Shown in pieces: positions 16,558 to 25,154 of a DNA stretch of 64,000 bases (its first letter is position 1; the number at the start of each line of letters is the position of its first letter). This DNA comes from Bordetella petrii (lineage in GTDB: Bacteria; Pseudomonadota; Gammaproteobacteria; Burkholderiales; Burkholderiaceae_B). The stretch spans positions 2,542,001-2,606,000 of the forward strand of contig NC_010170.1 in assembly GCF_000067205.1 (NCBI RefSeq). Reading direction: 5' to 3'. A program made the position numbers and the translations under genes. Under the pieces are notes generated by a model. That model had not been told where the DNA came from, ran no database searches, and saw only the letters and a list, made by a program, of their open reading frames with translations.

Positions 16558-19500
16558 CTACGCGGCCTGCTGTGAGGAACTATTCAGGCGGGCCTCTGCC
16601 TTGCGCGCGGCCAGCGTCAGGCCCAGCCGGCGGCTTTCGGCGACCGCCGTCTGCCAGTGTTCGCGAGCCTTGGCGAGTTGGCCCTGGCGGGCGGCCATGT
16701 TGCCCAGCAGGCAAAGGTAATCGCCGCGCATGAACAGGCTGCCAAACCGGTCCATGGCCTCGGCCGCGCGCCGCACGGCGCTGCAGGCCCGTTCGGGCTG
16801 GTCCTGCTCCAGATACGCGCCGGCCAGCAGCAACTCGAGCGCGGACTGCAGCACCGGCATGCCGGTGCGCGAGGCGTCGATGGCGCGCTGTATTTCGTCC
16901 AGCGCGCCCCGCTCGCCACGGCGCGCACGTACCCAGCCCGCCAAACCATCGGCCAGGCCGTACCACAGCGCAAAATCACCGCTGTTCGCCGCGGCGCGCA
17001 CGGCATCCGCGGCCTGCAAAGCCTGCTCGTCGTCGCCGCGCTGGCGATGGACTTCGCCCAGCATGGCTAGGCAAAGCACGCGGCTGGCCAGGTGGTTCAG
17101 TTTGTCCGCGTCGGTCAGGCCGGCATTGGCCCAGCGCAGGCCTTCGTCCTCGCGTCCTTGCAGGGTCAGCACCCAGCCCAGCACCGCCTTGGCCGCACAG
17201 ACGCCATCCGCGCCCCAGCGGGCGAAGCGCATGGAGTAATCGGGGTGCCCGCCCAGGCTTTGTATGCTCGTGCGCAGCCACCGTTCGGCGGCGACGAGGT
17301 CGCCGGTCAGTAAGTGACTGAAGCCGCATGCGTACTGCGCCCTGCCCAGCAAGGCGCTGTCGCCGGTCTGCTCGGCATAGCGGCACAGACGATTGGCCTG
17401 CTGCAGAGTCTCCGCATGCGTGCGGGTGCTCAACGCTACCGTCCAGACGCCCCATAGCAATAAGAACTGCGTATTCGGGTCGTCGTTGCTCTGCTGAAGT
17501 TCGGCGGTGCGCGCATAGGCCTGCGAAGTCTCGGCCGCCCCGCCCCCCTTGAGCGCGGTGAACACCGAACCGCGCAGCAACTGCACATCCAGTTCGATCT
17601 TGCGGCGCATCGGCACATCAGCAATGTAGCGCAGCGCCAGCAAGGCGCGTTCGGTCAGCGCGTGCGCCTCGGTCATCCCGGACTGCGCCAGCGCATCGCG
17701 GGCGGCCAGGCACCACCAGTGCGAAGCGTCGGGGTGCTGGGCCATTTCGAGATGCCGGGCAATGTAAGCCGATTCGACGGGTTCGGCGCGCGGCCCCAGT
17801 TCGATCAGGTAGTTGGCCACGCTGTGGTGCTGCATGCGCCGCTGGCCGGGACTGAGAGTGTGATAGATCGCGTCGCGCACCAGCGCGTGGCGGAAATTGG
17901 CAGGCATGCCCTCTTCTATCAAGCCGCGCTGGCGCAGCTCGCGCAGGACTTCAGGCATGCCCTCGGGCGGCACGCCGACCTCCTGGGCGGCGCGTGCCAT
18001 CAATGCTTCGTCCACGTGCCCCGCCACTGCGGCGAACTGCGCCAGCCTTCGCGTGGCCGGTTCCAGGTCCGACAGGCGGGCGGCTATCAGGTCCGCGATG
18101 ATGGGCGTGACGCCAATATCGGCGCCCAGCATCACCTGGCGGACCATTTCTTCCGCGTAGAGCGGTATGCCGTCGGCGTCGTCCACGATGCGCGCGCGCA
18201 GCTTGGGCGACAGACGCTGCCCCCGGGCGCGGTGCGCCACCAGTTCGGCAATGGCCTGGCGTTCCAGCGGCTTGAGCACCAGTTCATGGGCGGGCCACGG
18301 GCAATTGAAGCCGTCCCGCGCGGTCATCAGGATCATTGTCGGCGCGGGCTGTTCCTGCTGCGCCAGCAGTTGGAGCAACGCCAGGCTGGAATGGTCTGCC
18401 CAGTGCAGGTCTTCCCAGGCCAGCAGCAAGGGCCGTTGCGCCTGGCTGCGGTGAGTCAGGATGGCCGCCAGCGCCTGCATCAAGGTCGAGCGCGACAGGT
18501 CGCTGGATGCCCTGCGCTCTTGTTCCGGAAACAGCACGCGGCGCAGGCTGTCGCGCACCGAGGCCTCCAGCCCCACGCGCTGACAGACCGTATCGACCAG
18601 TTGCCCCTGGTACTCGGGCGAATCGAGCGCGCCGTGGATGCCGCCCCACTCCAGCGACAGCCGCCGCATGATGTATTCGCGCACGGCGTAGAACGGCGTA
18701 TGGTCATGGCCCTCGTGACAGGCGAGCAGGTAGACGTCGCCGCCGGTGTGGCGCACATATTCCGCCATGACCCCGGTCAGCAGCGACTTGCCGATGCCGG
18801 CTTCGCCGCGCACCATCATCGCGGTGGGCGTTTGGGCGACCGGCAGGTGGGCCCACAGGCGGACCAGGCTGTCGAATTCGCGTACCCGGCCGAACATGCG
18901 CCGCACCACCTTGGCTTCGAGCTGGGATTCCAGCACGCACAGATTGCGCCCATGGCGTTTTTCGGCGCGCGTGGCGAAGTCGCCGGCCAGGCGATCGCGG
19001 GCCGGCGCGCTGATCAGGATTTCGCCGCTGTCGGCCAGGTAGGCCAGCCGCATGGCGCGCTGGCTTACCAGCGCACCGGCGTCGGGCCGCACCGTCGACT
19101 GCACCAGCGAGATGTCGGCGTGTATGCCCATGCCCACCCGCACGCCGGCGGGCAAGGACAAGGCCCGGATGGCGCAGGCGAGCTTGCCCGCCGCATGGGC
19201 CGGGCGCTCGGCCAGTTTGGGATAGCCGAACACGATCGCCAGGCTGCTGTCGGCGCCGACCAACACGTTGGCCCCTTCGCTGCGCGCCAACTCGAGCAAA
19301 TGCTTGCGCGCTGTCTGCAGGCTTTGCAGGGACTGTTCGGGATAGTCGTCCGACTCGTCCAGCGATAAAGATACCGCTAACACGGCAAGTGGCTGATACT
19401 GGCGCTGCTCGAGCGGCCGTAGCGAGTCGAGTTCGGCCGTAGGCAGCATGGTCTCGACCAGGGCGCGCGTCTGCTCGGCGGGCTCGCTGTCGAAGCGTTC

Positions 19501-20175
19501 GCGCATGATCCCCACGCAATGCTGGTAAGCCAGCATGGCCGCTTCACGGTTGCCCGCATCCAGCAGCAGGCGGATCAGGTGGCGGTGGGCGCCCTCGTCT
19601 TCCGGGTGGATGTGCACCCATTTCTTGGCGGTATCCAGCGCTTGTTCCTGCAGACCCGCTTCCGCCAGCCGGGCCAGCAGCGCGCTGCGGCATTCCGAGA
19701 CGTCACGCTCGATGCGCGATTGCCAGCTGGTCTTCCAGGCAGTGAACGATCCGCTTTCCGGCAGATCGGTGTACTCCAGAAAATTGCCGCGGTCGTAGTC
19801 CAGGCGCTGTTCCAGCGTCAGCGACTCGTAGCCGGCGGCGCCAATGATGGCCAGCACGTCCACCATGATCACTTCGGGGTTCAACGCCAGGGTGCTGGCG
19901 GTGGATATCCAGGCATCGGGCACCGGTTCGAACAGGCGGCGCAGCACAAATAACGCATGGCGCAGGTTGGCGCGACCATCTTTCAGGTCGGCCGGCCACA
20001 GGATGTTGGCCAATTCCGCCCGGGAATAGGGTTTCCCTTGTGCCAGCGCCAACATCGCCAGCAAAAGCTTGGGCTTGCTATAGCTGAGTGCGCGTCGGCC
20101 ATTGACGTTGGCCACGGCGATGTCGAATTCCCCGAGTAATCGAAGTTGGATGGGCCGGATCAGACTTGGGTGCAT
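16558..20175 (-). CDS. SARP/BTAD-type regulator with degenerate cyclase domain, AAA ATPase and helical repeats
   Basis: A large 1205-residue regulator. Residues 8-105 form an OmpR-like winged helix of the SARP type (LRLLGEFDIAVANVNGR to WISTASTLALNP), and 108-255 the bacterial transcriptional activator (BTAD) domain. Residues 262-420 resemble a class III nucleotidyl cyclase domain (VLVGADSSLAIVFGYPK, VGMGIHADISLV, SGEILISAPARDRL), but the metal-binding aspartate positions look lost. An AAA module follows, with Walker A GEAGIGKS (457-464) and Walker B LLLAWED (ending at Asp589). The rest is TPR-like helical repeats. It is divergent from the T6SS operon and is its likely activator. The ATG at 20175 is preferred to an upstream start at 20319. 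Confidence 0.85.
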   Translation of the reverse strand: MHPSLIRPIQLRLLGEFDIAVANVNGRRALSYSKPKLLLAMLALAQGKPYSRAELANILWPADLKDGRANLRHALFVLRRLFEPVPDAWISTASTLALNPEVIMVDVLAIIGAAGYESLTLEQRLDYDRGNFLEYTDLPESGSFTAWKTSWQSRIERDVSECRSALLARLAEAGLQEQALDTAKKWVHIHPEDEGAHRHLIRLLLDAGNREAAMLAYQHCVGIMRERFDSEPAEQTRALVETMLPTAELDSLRPLEQRQYQPLAVLAVSLSLDESDDYPEQSLQSLQTARKHLLELARSEGANVLVGADSSLAIVFGYPKLAERPAHAAGKLACAIRALSLPAGVRVGMGIHADISLVQSTVRPDAGALVSQRAMRLAYLADSGEILISAPARDRLAGDFATRAEKRHGRNLCVLESQLEAKVVRRMFGRVREFDSLVRLWAHLPVAQTPTAMMVRGEAGIGKSLLTGVMAEYVRHTGGDVYLLACHEGHDHTPFYAVREYIMRRLSLEWGGIHGALDSPEYQGQLVDTVCQRVGLEASVRDSLRRVLFPEQERRASSDLSRSTLMQALAAILTHRSQAQRPLLLAWEDLHWADHSSLALLQLLAQQEQPAPTMILMTARDGFNCPWPAHELVLKPLERQAIAELVAHRARGQRLSPKLRARIVDDADGIPLYAEEMVRQVMLGADIGVTPIIADLIAARLSDLEPATRRLAQFAAVAGHVDEALMARAAQEVGVPPEGMPEVLRELRQRGLIEEGMPANFRHALVRDAIYHTLSPGQRRMQHHSVANYLIELGPRAEPVESAYIARHLEMAQHPDASHWWCLAARDALAQSGMTEAHALTERALLALRYIADVPMRRKIELDVQLLRGSVFTALKGGGAAETSQAYARTAELQQSNDDPNTQFLLLWGVWTVALSTRTHAETLQQANRLCRYAEQTGDSALLGRAQYACGFSHLLTGDLVAAERWLRTSIQSLGGHPDYSMRFARWGADGVCAAKAVLGWVLTLQGREDEGLRWANAGLTDADKLNHLASRVLCLAMLGEVHRQRGDDEQALQAADAVRAAANSGDFALWYGLADGLAGWVRARRGERGALDEIQRAIDASRTGMPVLQSALELLLAGAYLEQDQPERACSAVRRAAEAMDRFGSLFMRGDYLCLLGNMAARQGQLAKAREHWQTAVAESRRLGLTLAARKAEARLNSSSQQAA

Positions 20176-20517
20176 AGGCAGATAGAGGGCGAGAACATTG
20201 CGACCCCTGCCAGACCGACGCTGCCCGTAGGCACACCCATTCGCCCTGCCTCTTACTGTTTGGGTCTTTTTTGTTCTCGGTTGATGTCGATTCGATACAG
20301 AAATCACGTTGTAGCGCAAAAACCGTTGAACAAACGTTAAATCAATTGCAGACGATGACTAAATTTTTGCGATTTGCATCAACGGTTGATAAACGGTGGA
20401 TTCCTAAGATGCATCAACACCACGTGAAAAGCGATTTTCTTCGCCGAACAAGATACTACAAATGTATGCAAATTGATTCACGTCCGTTGTCTGAATTCTC
20501 GTAAAGGATAAGCCGCC
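20176..20517. other. Intergenic control region between the regulator and the T6SS operon
   Basis: A 342-base AT-richer stretch without a gene, separating the divergent regulator and tssA. It contains a T-run (TTTTTTG at about 20267), the paired 11-bp-period direct repeats at 20324-20342 and 20382-20401, an inverted repeat ATCAAC-G-GTTGAT (20378-20390), and a long leader of about 100 bases before the GTG of tssA. Confidence 0.7.
20324..20412 (+). promoter_or_regulatory. T6SS promoter module with 11-bp-spaced direct repeats
   Basis: CGTTGAAC (20324) and CGTTAAAT (20335) repeat at an 11-bp period. A second pair, ACGGTTGAT (20382) and ACGGTGGAT (20393), has the same period. Bases 20369-20412 align without gaps to 45038-45081 upstream of the repeat-protein gene, with 32 of 44 identical. 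Both copies keep GCGATT, TCAACGG, ATAAA and TTCCTAA. A plausible -10 is in the ATAAA or TAAGAT block; the exact promoter is not certain. Confidence 0.6.
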
Positions 20518-22068
20518 GTGCCAACTGCAGGGTTCGATCGCAATCTGGGCGCCAGCCCTATCCGTGCCGACCGGCCGGTGGGCGACAACCCGCGCGATGG
20601 CGAAACGTTTGCGGCCATGCGCGCGCAGATCGACCAGTTGACCGACATCCATGCAAGCGCGGTGGTGGACTGGGAGGCGGTCACGCGGCTGGGCACGCAG
20701 ATACTTAATGAAGAAGGCAAGGACCTGTCAGTGGGGGCATGGCTGACCCTGGCCTTGCTGCACACCCGTGCGTTGGCGGGGCTGGCCGATGGCGTGCATG
20801 TGCTGCGCGACCTGGTGGCCACGTACTGGGACGAGATGTCTCCGCCCGCGGCACGGCTGCGCGGCCGGCGCAACCAGATCCAGTGGCTGCTGGATCAACT
20901 GAGCGAGCGCATCCAGGACCCGCAAGCCGAGTTCGCCGCCCTGAAGCCGGACGTGCACAGCGGATTGCTGGCCGACTGGGAAGCGCTGGATGCGGCGTGG
21001 CAGCAGCACGACGATGAGGTGCCGGCGTTCTATGGCCTGCGCGCCGCGCTGACGAACCTGCCGGTGGAACGTCCCGCCGAGGCGGCGCCCGCGACGCCCC
21101 CGACCGGTGCGGCCGCCGGCGCGCCCGCCGCTGCCTCCGCCACGGCGATGGTGGCGCCGGCCGCCGCGCCCGTGGCCGGCAGCGATCCGGAGGCGGTGGC
21201 CGAAGCGGGGCTGGCCGGCCTGCGTCCGCTGATCGATTGGTATCTGCAAGAGCACCCCACCCTGCCGTTGTTGTACAGGCTGAACCGCATTTGCGCCTGG
21301 GCGACGTTAGAGCAGGCGCCGCCCGTCCAGAACGGCGCAACGCGCCTGCCTCCCCCGCCCGATCAGGTAATGGTCGGGTTCGAGAAAATCGCTCAAGGCG
21401 GCGACCCGGAGGCGGTGATCCATTTCGCGGAGTCGCGCCTGATCGGCCACCGCTATTGGCTGGACTTGAACCGCGCCAGCCATGCCGCGCTGAGCCGGTT
21501 GGGCGCCAAGGACGCGGCTCTGGTCGTGGCCTTCGAAACCGGCCGCCTGCTGGCGCGTCTGCCGCAGTTGGCGCAAATGAAGTTCAACGACGGCCGCCCG
21601 TTCGCCGATCCCGACACCCAGGCGTGGCTGGAAGCGCTGGGAGGCGAAACGCCGCGTGCGGCCGGCAGCGCGGACCCCGTGGCCGAACTGGCCGCGGCCG
21701 CCGACGCCGACGCGGTGGCCGGCAAGTTGAACGAGGCGCTGGACAACCTGCAGGCCGCCGCGCGCCATGCCGGCAGCCAGCGCGACAACTTCCGCTTGCG
21801 CCTGGCGCAATGCGCCCTGCTCCAACGTTTTGATGCGCGTGCCGACATGCGTCCGCTGCTGGCCACGCTGATTGAAGAACTCGACGCCCACCGCCTGGCC
21901 ACTTGGGAACCCGATCTGGCGCGGCAAGCCCTGAAGCTGGCGGCGACCGTCGAACTGCGATACGGCGCGCCTGGCGCCGGACCCAATGAATCCATGCTGG
22001 CCCGTCTGGCCAGCCTGGATTTGCGGGCCGCTTGGCAACTTTCGCAGTCCACCACCGCCGCCGCCTAA
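20518..22068 (+). CDS. tssA: Type VI secretion protein TssA
   Basis: A 516-residue TssA protein, which helps baseplate assembly and caps or primes sheath growth. The N-terminal ImpA domain (about residues 10-130) includes DNPRDGETFAAMRAQIDQLT and VGAWLTLALLHTRALAGLADG. An Ala/Pro-rich linker follows at about 190-220, then a helical C-terminal half. The start is GTG 20518 after AAAGGA. It is the first gene of the T6SS operon, 26 bases before tssB. Confidence 0.93.
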   Translation: MPTAGFDRNLGASPIRADRPVGDNPRDGETFAAMRAQIDQLTDIHASAVVDWEAVTRLGTQILNEEGKDLSVGAWLTLALLHTRALAGLADGVHVLRDLVATYWDEMSPPAARLRGRRNQIQWLLDQLSERIQDPQAEFAALKPDVHSGLLADWEALDAAWQQHDDEVPAFYGLRAALTNLPVERPAEAAPATPPTGAAAGAPAAASATAMVAPAAAPVAGSDPEAVAEAGLAGLRPLIDWYLQEHPTLPLLYRLNRICAWATLEQAPPVQNGATRLPPPPDQVMVGFEKIAQGGDPEAVIHFAESRLIGHRYWLDLNRASHAALSRLGAKDAALVVAFETGRLLARLPQLAQMKFNDGRPFADPDTQAWLEALGGETPRAAGSADPVAELAAAADADAVAGKLNEALDNLQAAARHAGSQRDNFRLRLAQCALLQRFDARADMRPLLATLIEELDAHRLATWEPDLARQALKLAATVELRYGAPGAGPNESMLARLASLDLRAAWQLSQSTTAAA

Positions 22069-22094
22069 TCCATCCGCTACCAAGGAGAACTGCA

Positions 22095-22613
22095 ATGGCC
22101 AATGATGGATCCGTAGCCCCGAAAGAACGTGTCAACATCGTCTACAAGCCGGCCACCGGCGACGCGCAGGAGCAGGTCGAACTGCCGTTGAAGCAACTCG
22201 TGCTGGGCGACTTCACGCTGCAGGAATCAGATACCCCGCTCGACGAGCGCAAGCCCATTCAGGTCGACAAGGACAACTTCAACGACGTGCTCAAGGCCCA
22301 GGGCCTGAGCGTGACCATGGCGGTGCCCAACCGCCTGTCCGAAGGCGAAAGCGACGAATCACTGCCGGTCACCCTGAAATTCGAGAACATCCGCGATTTC
22401 GAGCCCGACGCGCTGGTCGAGCAAGTGCCCGAGCTGCGCCAGTTGATCGAGCTGCGCGAAGCGCTTAAGTCCCTGAAAGGCCCGCTGGGCAATCTTCCCG
22501 ATTTCCGCAAGAAGCTGCAGGCGCTCATTCAAGATGAAGGCGCGCGCGAACGCTTGCTGTCCGAATTGGGTGTGCAATCGGCCGGCCCCGAGTCCGACCA
22601 GTCCAAGGAGTAA
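22095..22613 (+). CDS. tssB: T6SS contractile sheath small subunit TssB (VipA/ImpB)
   Basis: A 172-residue sheath subunit that pairs with TssC. Typical blocks are APKERVNIVYKPATGDAQEQ at the N-terminus, LPLKQLVLGDF, and VTLKFENIRDFEPDALVEQ cut as FENIRDFEPDALV. The length is standard for the family. The start ATG 22095 follows AAGGAG. It ends three bases before tssC and must be co-translated with it. The protein acts in the cytoplasm as half of the contractile tail sheath. Confidence 0.97.
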   Translation: MANDGSVAPKERVNIVYKPATGDAQEQVELPLKQLVLGDFTLQESDTPLDERKPIQVDKDNFNDVLKAQGLSVTMAVPNRLSEGESDESLPVTLKFENIRDFEPDALVEQVPELRQLIELREALKSLKGPLGNLPDFRKKLQALIQDEGARERLLSELGVQSAGPESDQSKE

Positions 22614-22616
22614 TCG

Positions 22617-24104
22617 ATGAGCCAGGAATCTCCCCAGCAACAGGGCGCGGCGCAACCCGCCGAACAGGCCGGTGGCTCGCTGATCGATCAGTTGATCGAA
22701 TCGACCCGCGTCAAGCCCGGCGACGATGCGTATTCGATCACTCGCCAGGGGCTGGAAGCCTTCGTGGCGGAGCTGCTCGAACCCAGCCGCGCGCAAGAGA
22801 AAGTCAGCCAGGGGCTCATCGACGAGATGATCGCCGGTCTGGACCGCAAGCTGTGCCGGCAGGTCGACGCGATCATGCACCAGGAACAGTTCCAGAAGCT
22901 GGAATCGGCCTGGCGGTCGCTGAAGTTCCTGGTCGACCGGACCGATTTCCGCGAGAACAATCGCATTGAAATCCTGAATGTGTCCAAGCAGGCGCTGCTG
23001 GAAGATTTCGAGGACGCGTCGGACATCACGCGCTCGGGCTTGTACAAGGCGGTGTACACGGCGGAATTCGGCCAGTTCGGGGGCGAACCGTTCGGCACCA
23101 TCATCGGCAACTATGAGTTCGGCCCCGGCGGGCAGGACGTCAAGCTGCTGCAATCGGTGGCCAGCGTCGCCGCCATGGCGCACACGCCGTTCATTGCCTC
23201 TGCCGGGCCGCAATTCTTCGGCATGGATTCCTATGCCGGCTTGCCCAACCTGAAAGACCTGGCCGCGGTATTCGAAGGCCCGCAGTACACCAAGTGGAAT
23301 GCCTTCCGGCAGACCGAGGACGCGCGCTTCGTGGGCCTGACCTTGCCCAATTTCCTGCTGCGCGTGCCCTACGGCGACGATACGGTGCCCACCAAGCAGT
23401 TCCGCTACAACGAGGACGTGTCGGGCGGCAGCAAGGATTTCCTGTGGGGCAATGCGGCCTTCGCGTTCGCCAGCCGCCTGTCGGAGAGCTTCGCGCAGTA
23501 CCGCTGGTGCGCCAACATCATCGGGCCGCAAGGCGGCGGCACGGTGGGCGACTTGCCGGTCTACAACTACGAGGCCATGGGCGAGACGCAGACCAAGATC
23601 CCCACCGAGGTGCTGATCTCGGAGCGGCGCGAATTCGAGCTGGCCGAACAGGGGTTCATTGCGCTGACCATGCGCAAGAACACCGACAACGCCGCGTTCT
23701 TCTCGGCCAATTCAGTGCAGAAGCCCAAGTTCTTCGGCAACAACAAGGAAGGCAAGGAAGCCGAGCTGAACTACAAGCTCGGCACGCAATTGCCCTACAT
23801 CTTCATTGTTAGCCGGCTGGCGCACTACATAAAGGTGATCCAGCGCGAAAACATCGGAACCTGGAAAGAGCGCACGGATCTGGAATCGGAGCTCAATAAC
23901 TGGATCCGCCAGTATGTGGCGGACATGGACAACCCGGCGGCCGGCGTGCGCAGCCGCCGCCCGTTGCGCCAGGCCGAAATTACCGTGTCGGATGTGGAAG
24001 GTGATCCGGGATGGTACCGAGTGGGCCTGAAAGTGCGCCCGCACTTCAAGTACATGGGCGCGTCTTTCACGCTTTCCCTGGTGGGCAAGCTCGACAAGAG
24101 CTGA
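22617..24104 (+). CDS. tssC: T6SS contractile sheath large subunit TssC (VipB/ImpC)
   Basis: A 495-residue large sheath protein. Family blocks include QKLESAWRSLKFLVDRTDF, GEPFGTIIGNYEF, LPNFLLRVPYG and the C-terminal AEITVSDVEGDPGWYRVGL. It assembles with TssB into the tubular sheath around the Hcp tube and is recycled by ClpV after contraction. Length and sequence are entirely normal. It is followed by a 98-base gap with two stem-loops before hcp. Confidence 0.98.
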   Translation: MSQESPQQQGAAQPAEQAGGSLIDQLIESTRVKPGDDAYSITRQGLEAFVAELLEPSRAQEKVSQGLIDEMIAGLDRKLCRQVDAIMHQEQFQKLESAWRSLKFLVDRTDFRENNRIEILNVSKQALLEDFEDASDITRSGLYKAVYTAEFGQFGGEPFGTIIGNYEFGPGGQDVKLLQSVASVAAMAHTPFIASAGPQFFGMDSYAGLPNLKDLAAVFEGPQYTKWNAFRQTEDARFVGLTLPNFLLRVPYGDDTVPTKQFRYNEDVSGGSKDFLWGNAAFAFASRLSESFAQYRWCANIIGPQGGGTVGDLPVYNYEAMGETQTKIPTEVLISERREFELAEQGFIALTMRKNTDNAAFFSANSVQKPKFFGNNKEGKEAELNYKLGTQLPYIFIVSRLAHYIKVIQRENIGTWKERTDLESELNNWIRQYVADMDNPAAGVRSRRPLRQAEITVSDVEGDPGWYRVGLKVRPHFKYMGASFTLSLVGKLDKS

Positions 24105-24123
24105 TCCGCCTTCACCCGGATAT

Positions 24124-24149
24124 GGCGTGCCGGCTGCCACCGGCACGCC
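24124..24149 (+). other. Intercistronic stem-loop upstream of hcp
   Basis: GGCGTGCCGG and its exact complement CCGGCACGCC flank a six-base loop, giving a 10-bp stem. No T-run follows. It lies between tssC and hcp and may stabilise or process the transcript. Confidence 0.6.
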
Positions 24150-24156
24150 GCCGGAC

Positions 24157-24171
24157 CTGCATGTAATGCAG
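24157..24171 (+). other. Second short inverted repeat upstream of hcp
   Basis: CTGCAT-GTA-ATGCAG is a perfect six-base inverted repeat seven bases after the larger stem-loop and 31 bases before the hcp ATG. Confidence 0.5.
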
Positions 24172-24202
24172 ATACTTCTTCAACTGCAAGGAGCAATTTA
24201 CC

Positions 24203-24688
24203 ATGGCAATGCCGTGCTATCTGACCCTCGAAGGGCAAAACCAAGGCAAGATCGAAGGGTCTTGCGAAGTCAGCGGACACGAGGGAAAGATCCTCGTGCA
24301 GGCCGTCGACCATTCCATCGAACTGCCCAAGAACCCGCAAACCGGCCTGCCGTCGGGCAAGCGCCAGCACCTGGGCATCACCCTGGTGAAGGAAATCGAC
24401 AAATCTTCGCCCAAGCTGTACCAGGCGCTGTGCTCGGGCGAACAGCTGAAATCCGTGGTGCTGGAGTTCTACCGTATCAGCCCCAAGGGCACGGAAGAAA
24501 AGTACTACACCATCAAGCTTGAAAAAGCGGTGATCGTGGCGACCCACCTGTGGGTGCCGAACTGCCTGCAGCCCGACAACCGCCAGTTGGGGCACATGGA
24601 AGACATCGGCATGACCTACGAGAAGATCGTCTGGACGTGGGAGCCGGACGGCATCGAATCGGAAGATTCGTGGCTGGCGCCGAAGTAA
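24203..24688 (+). CDS. hcp: Hcp, T6SS inner tube protein (TssD)
   Basis: A 161-residue Hcp protein that forms the secreted hexameric tube inside the sheath. Family features are MPCYLTLEGQNQGKIEG, KRQHLGITLVKEIDKSSP, LEFYRIS and the C-terminal EDIGMTYEKIVWTWEPDGIE cut at EKIVWTW. No toxin extension is present. A ribosome site AAGGAG precedes ATG 24203. The gene is bracketed by stem-loops on both sides, which fits the high Hcp level needed relative to the sheath genes. Confidence 0.97.
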   Translation: MAMPCYLTLEGQNQGKIEGSCEVSGHEGKILVQAVDHSIELPKNPQTGLPSGKRQHLGITLVKEIDKSSPKLYQALCSGEQLKSVVLEFYRISPKGTEEKYYTIKLEKAVIVATHLWVPNCLQPDNRQLGHMEDIGMTYEKIVWTWEPDGIESEDSWLAPK

Positions 24689-24702
24689 TCGCCTGAGAGC
24701 GG

Positions 24703-24718
24703 GAGCCCGCAAGGGCTC
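24703..24718 (+). other. Stem-loop after hcp
   Basis: GAGCCC-GCAA-GGGCTC forms a six-base stem with a GNRA loop, extended by partly matching GCG/CGC bases. It lies 15 bases after the hcp stop and could act as a weak attenuator or a 3' stabiliser; there is no T-run. Confidence 0.5.
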
Positions 24719-24731
24719 GCCGCCCCTGACC

Positions 24732-25151
24732 ATGAGAGAGCTTCGCTTGCTGGAACGCGTAGCCGGCCTGGGCGCCGGCGTGCAGCGGTCGCACATTACC
24801 CGCGCGGAAATCCTGGTCGATTCGATCTTGAACCACCTGCGCCGCATTTTGAACACGCGCCAGGGCAGCGTACCCATAGACCCGCTGTTTGGCGTGCCGG
24901 ATTTCACCAATCTGGCGGGATCGTTCGCCTCGGGCACGACAGGACAAATGATAGAGGACATGAATCGCATGATCCAGCGCTACGAGCCGCGCCTGCGCCA
25001 GCCGCGTATCACGTTCGCGGAGTCTCAGGACGAGGTGTTGTCGCTGGCCTTTTCCATCACCGGCATGATCGCCGTGGATGACCAGGAAATACCGATACGT
25101 CTGACGTCGCACGTGGCCGCGAACGGCCACGTCTCGCTCAAGAGGCAATAG
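24732..25151 (+). CDS. tssE: T6SS baseplate protein TssE (gp25-like)
   Basis: A 139-residue baseplate wedge protein related to phage T4 gp25. The pattern RSHITRAEILVDSILNHLRRILN followed by FGVPDFTN, MNRMIQRYEPRLRQP and DQEIPIRLTSHVAANG is characteristic (each run here is a separate block). It links the sheath to the baseplate in the cytoplasm. The stop is followed three bases later by the GTG of tssF. Confidence 0.93.
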   Translation: MRELRLLERVAGLGAGVQRSHITRAEILVDSILNHLRRILNTRQGSVPIDPLFGVPDFTNLAGSFASGTTGQMIEDMNRMIQRYEPRLRQPRITFAESQDEVLSLAFSITGMIAVDDQEIPIRLTSHVAANGHVSLKRQ

Positions 25152-25154
25152 ACC

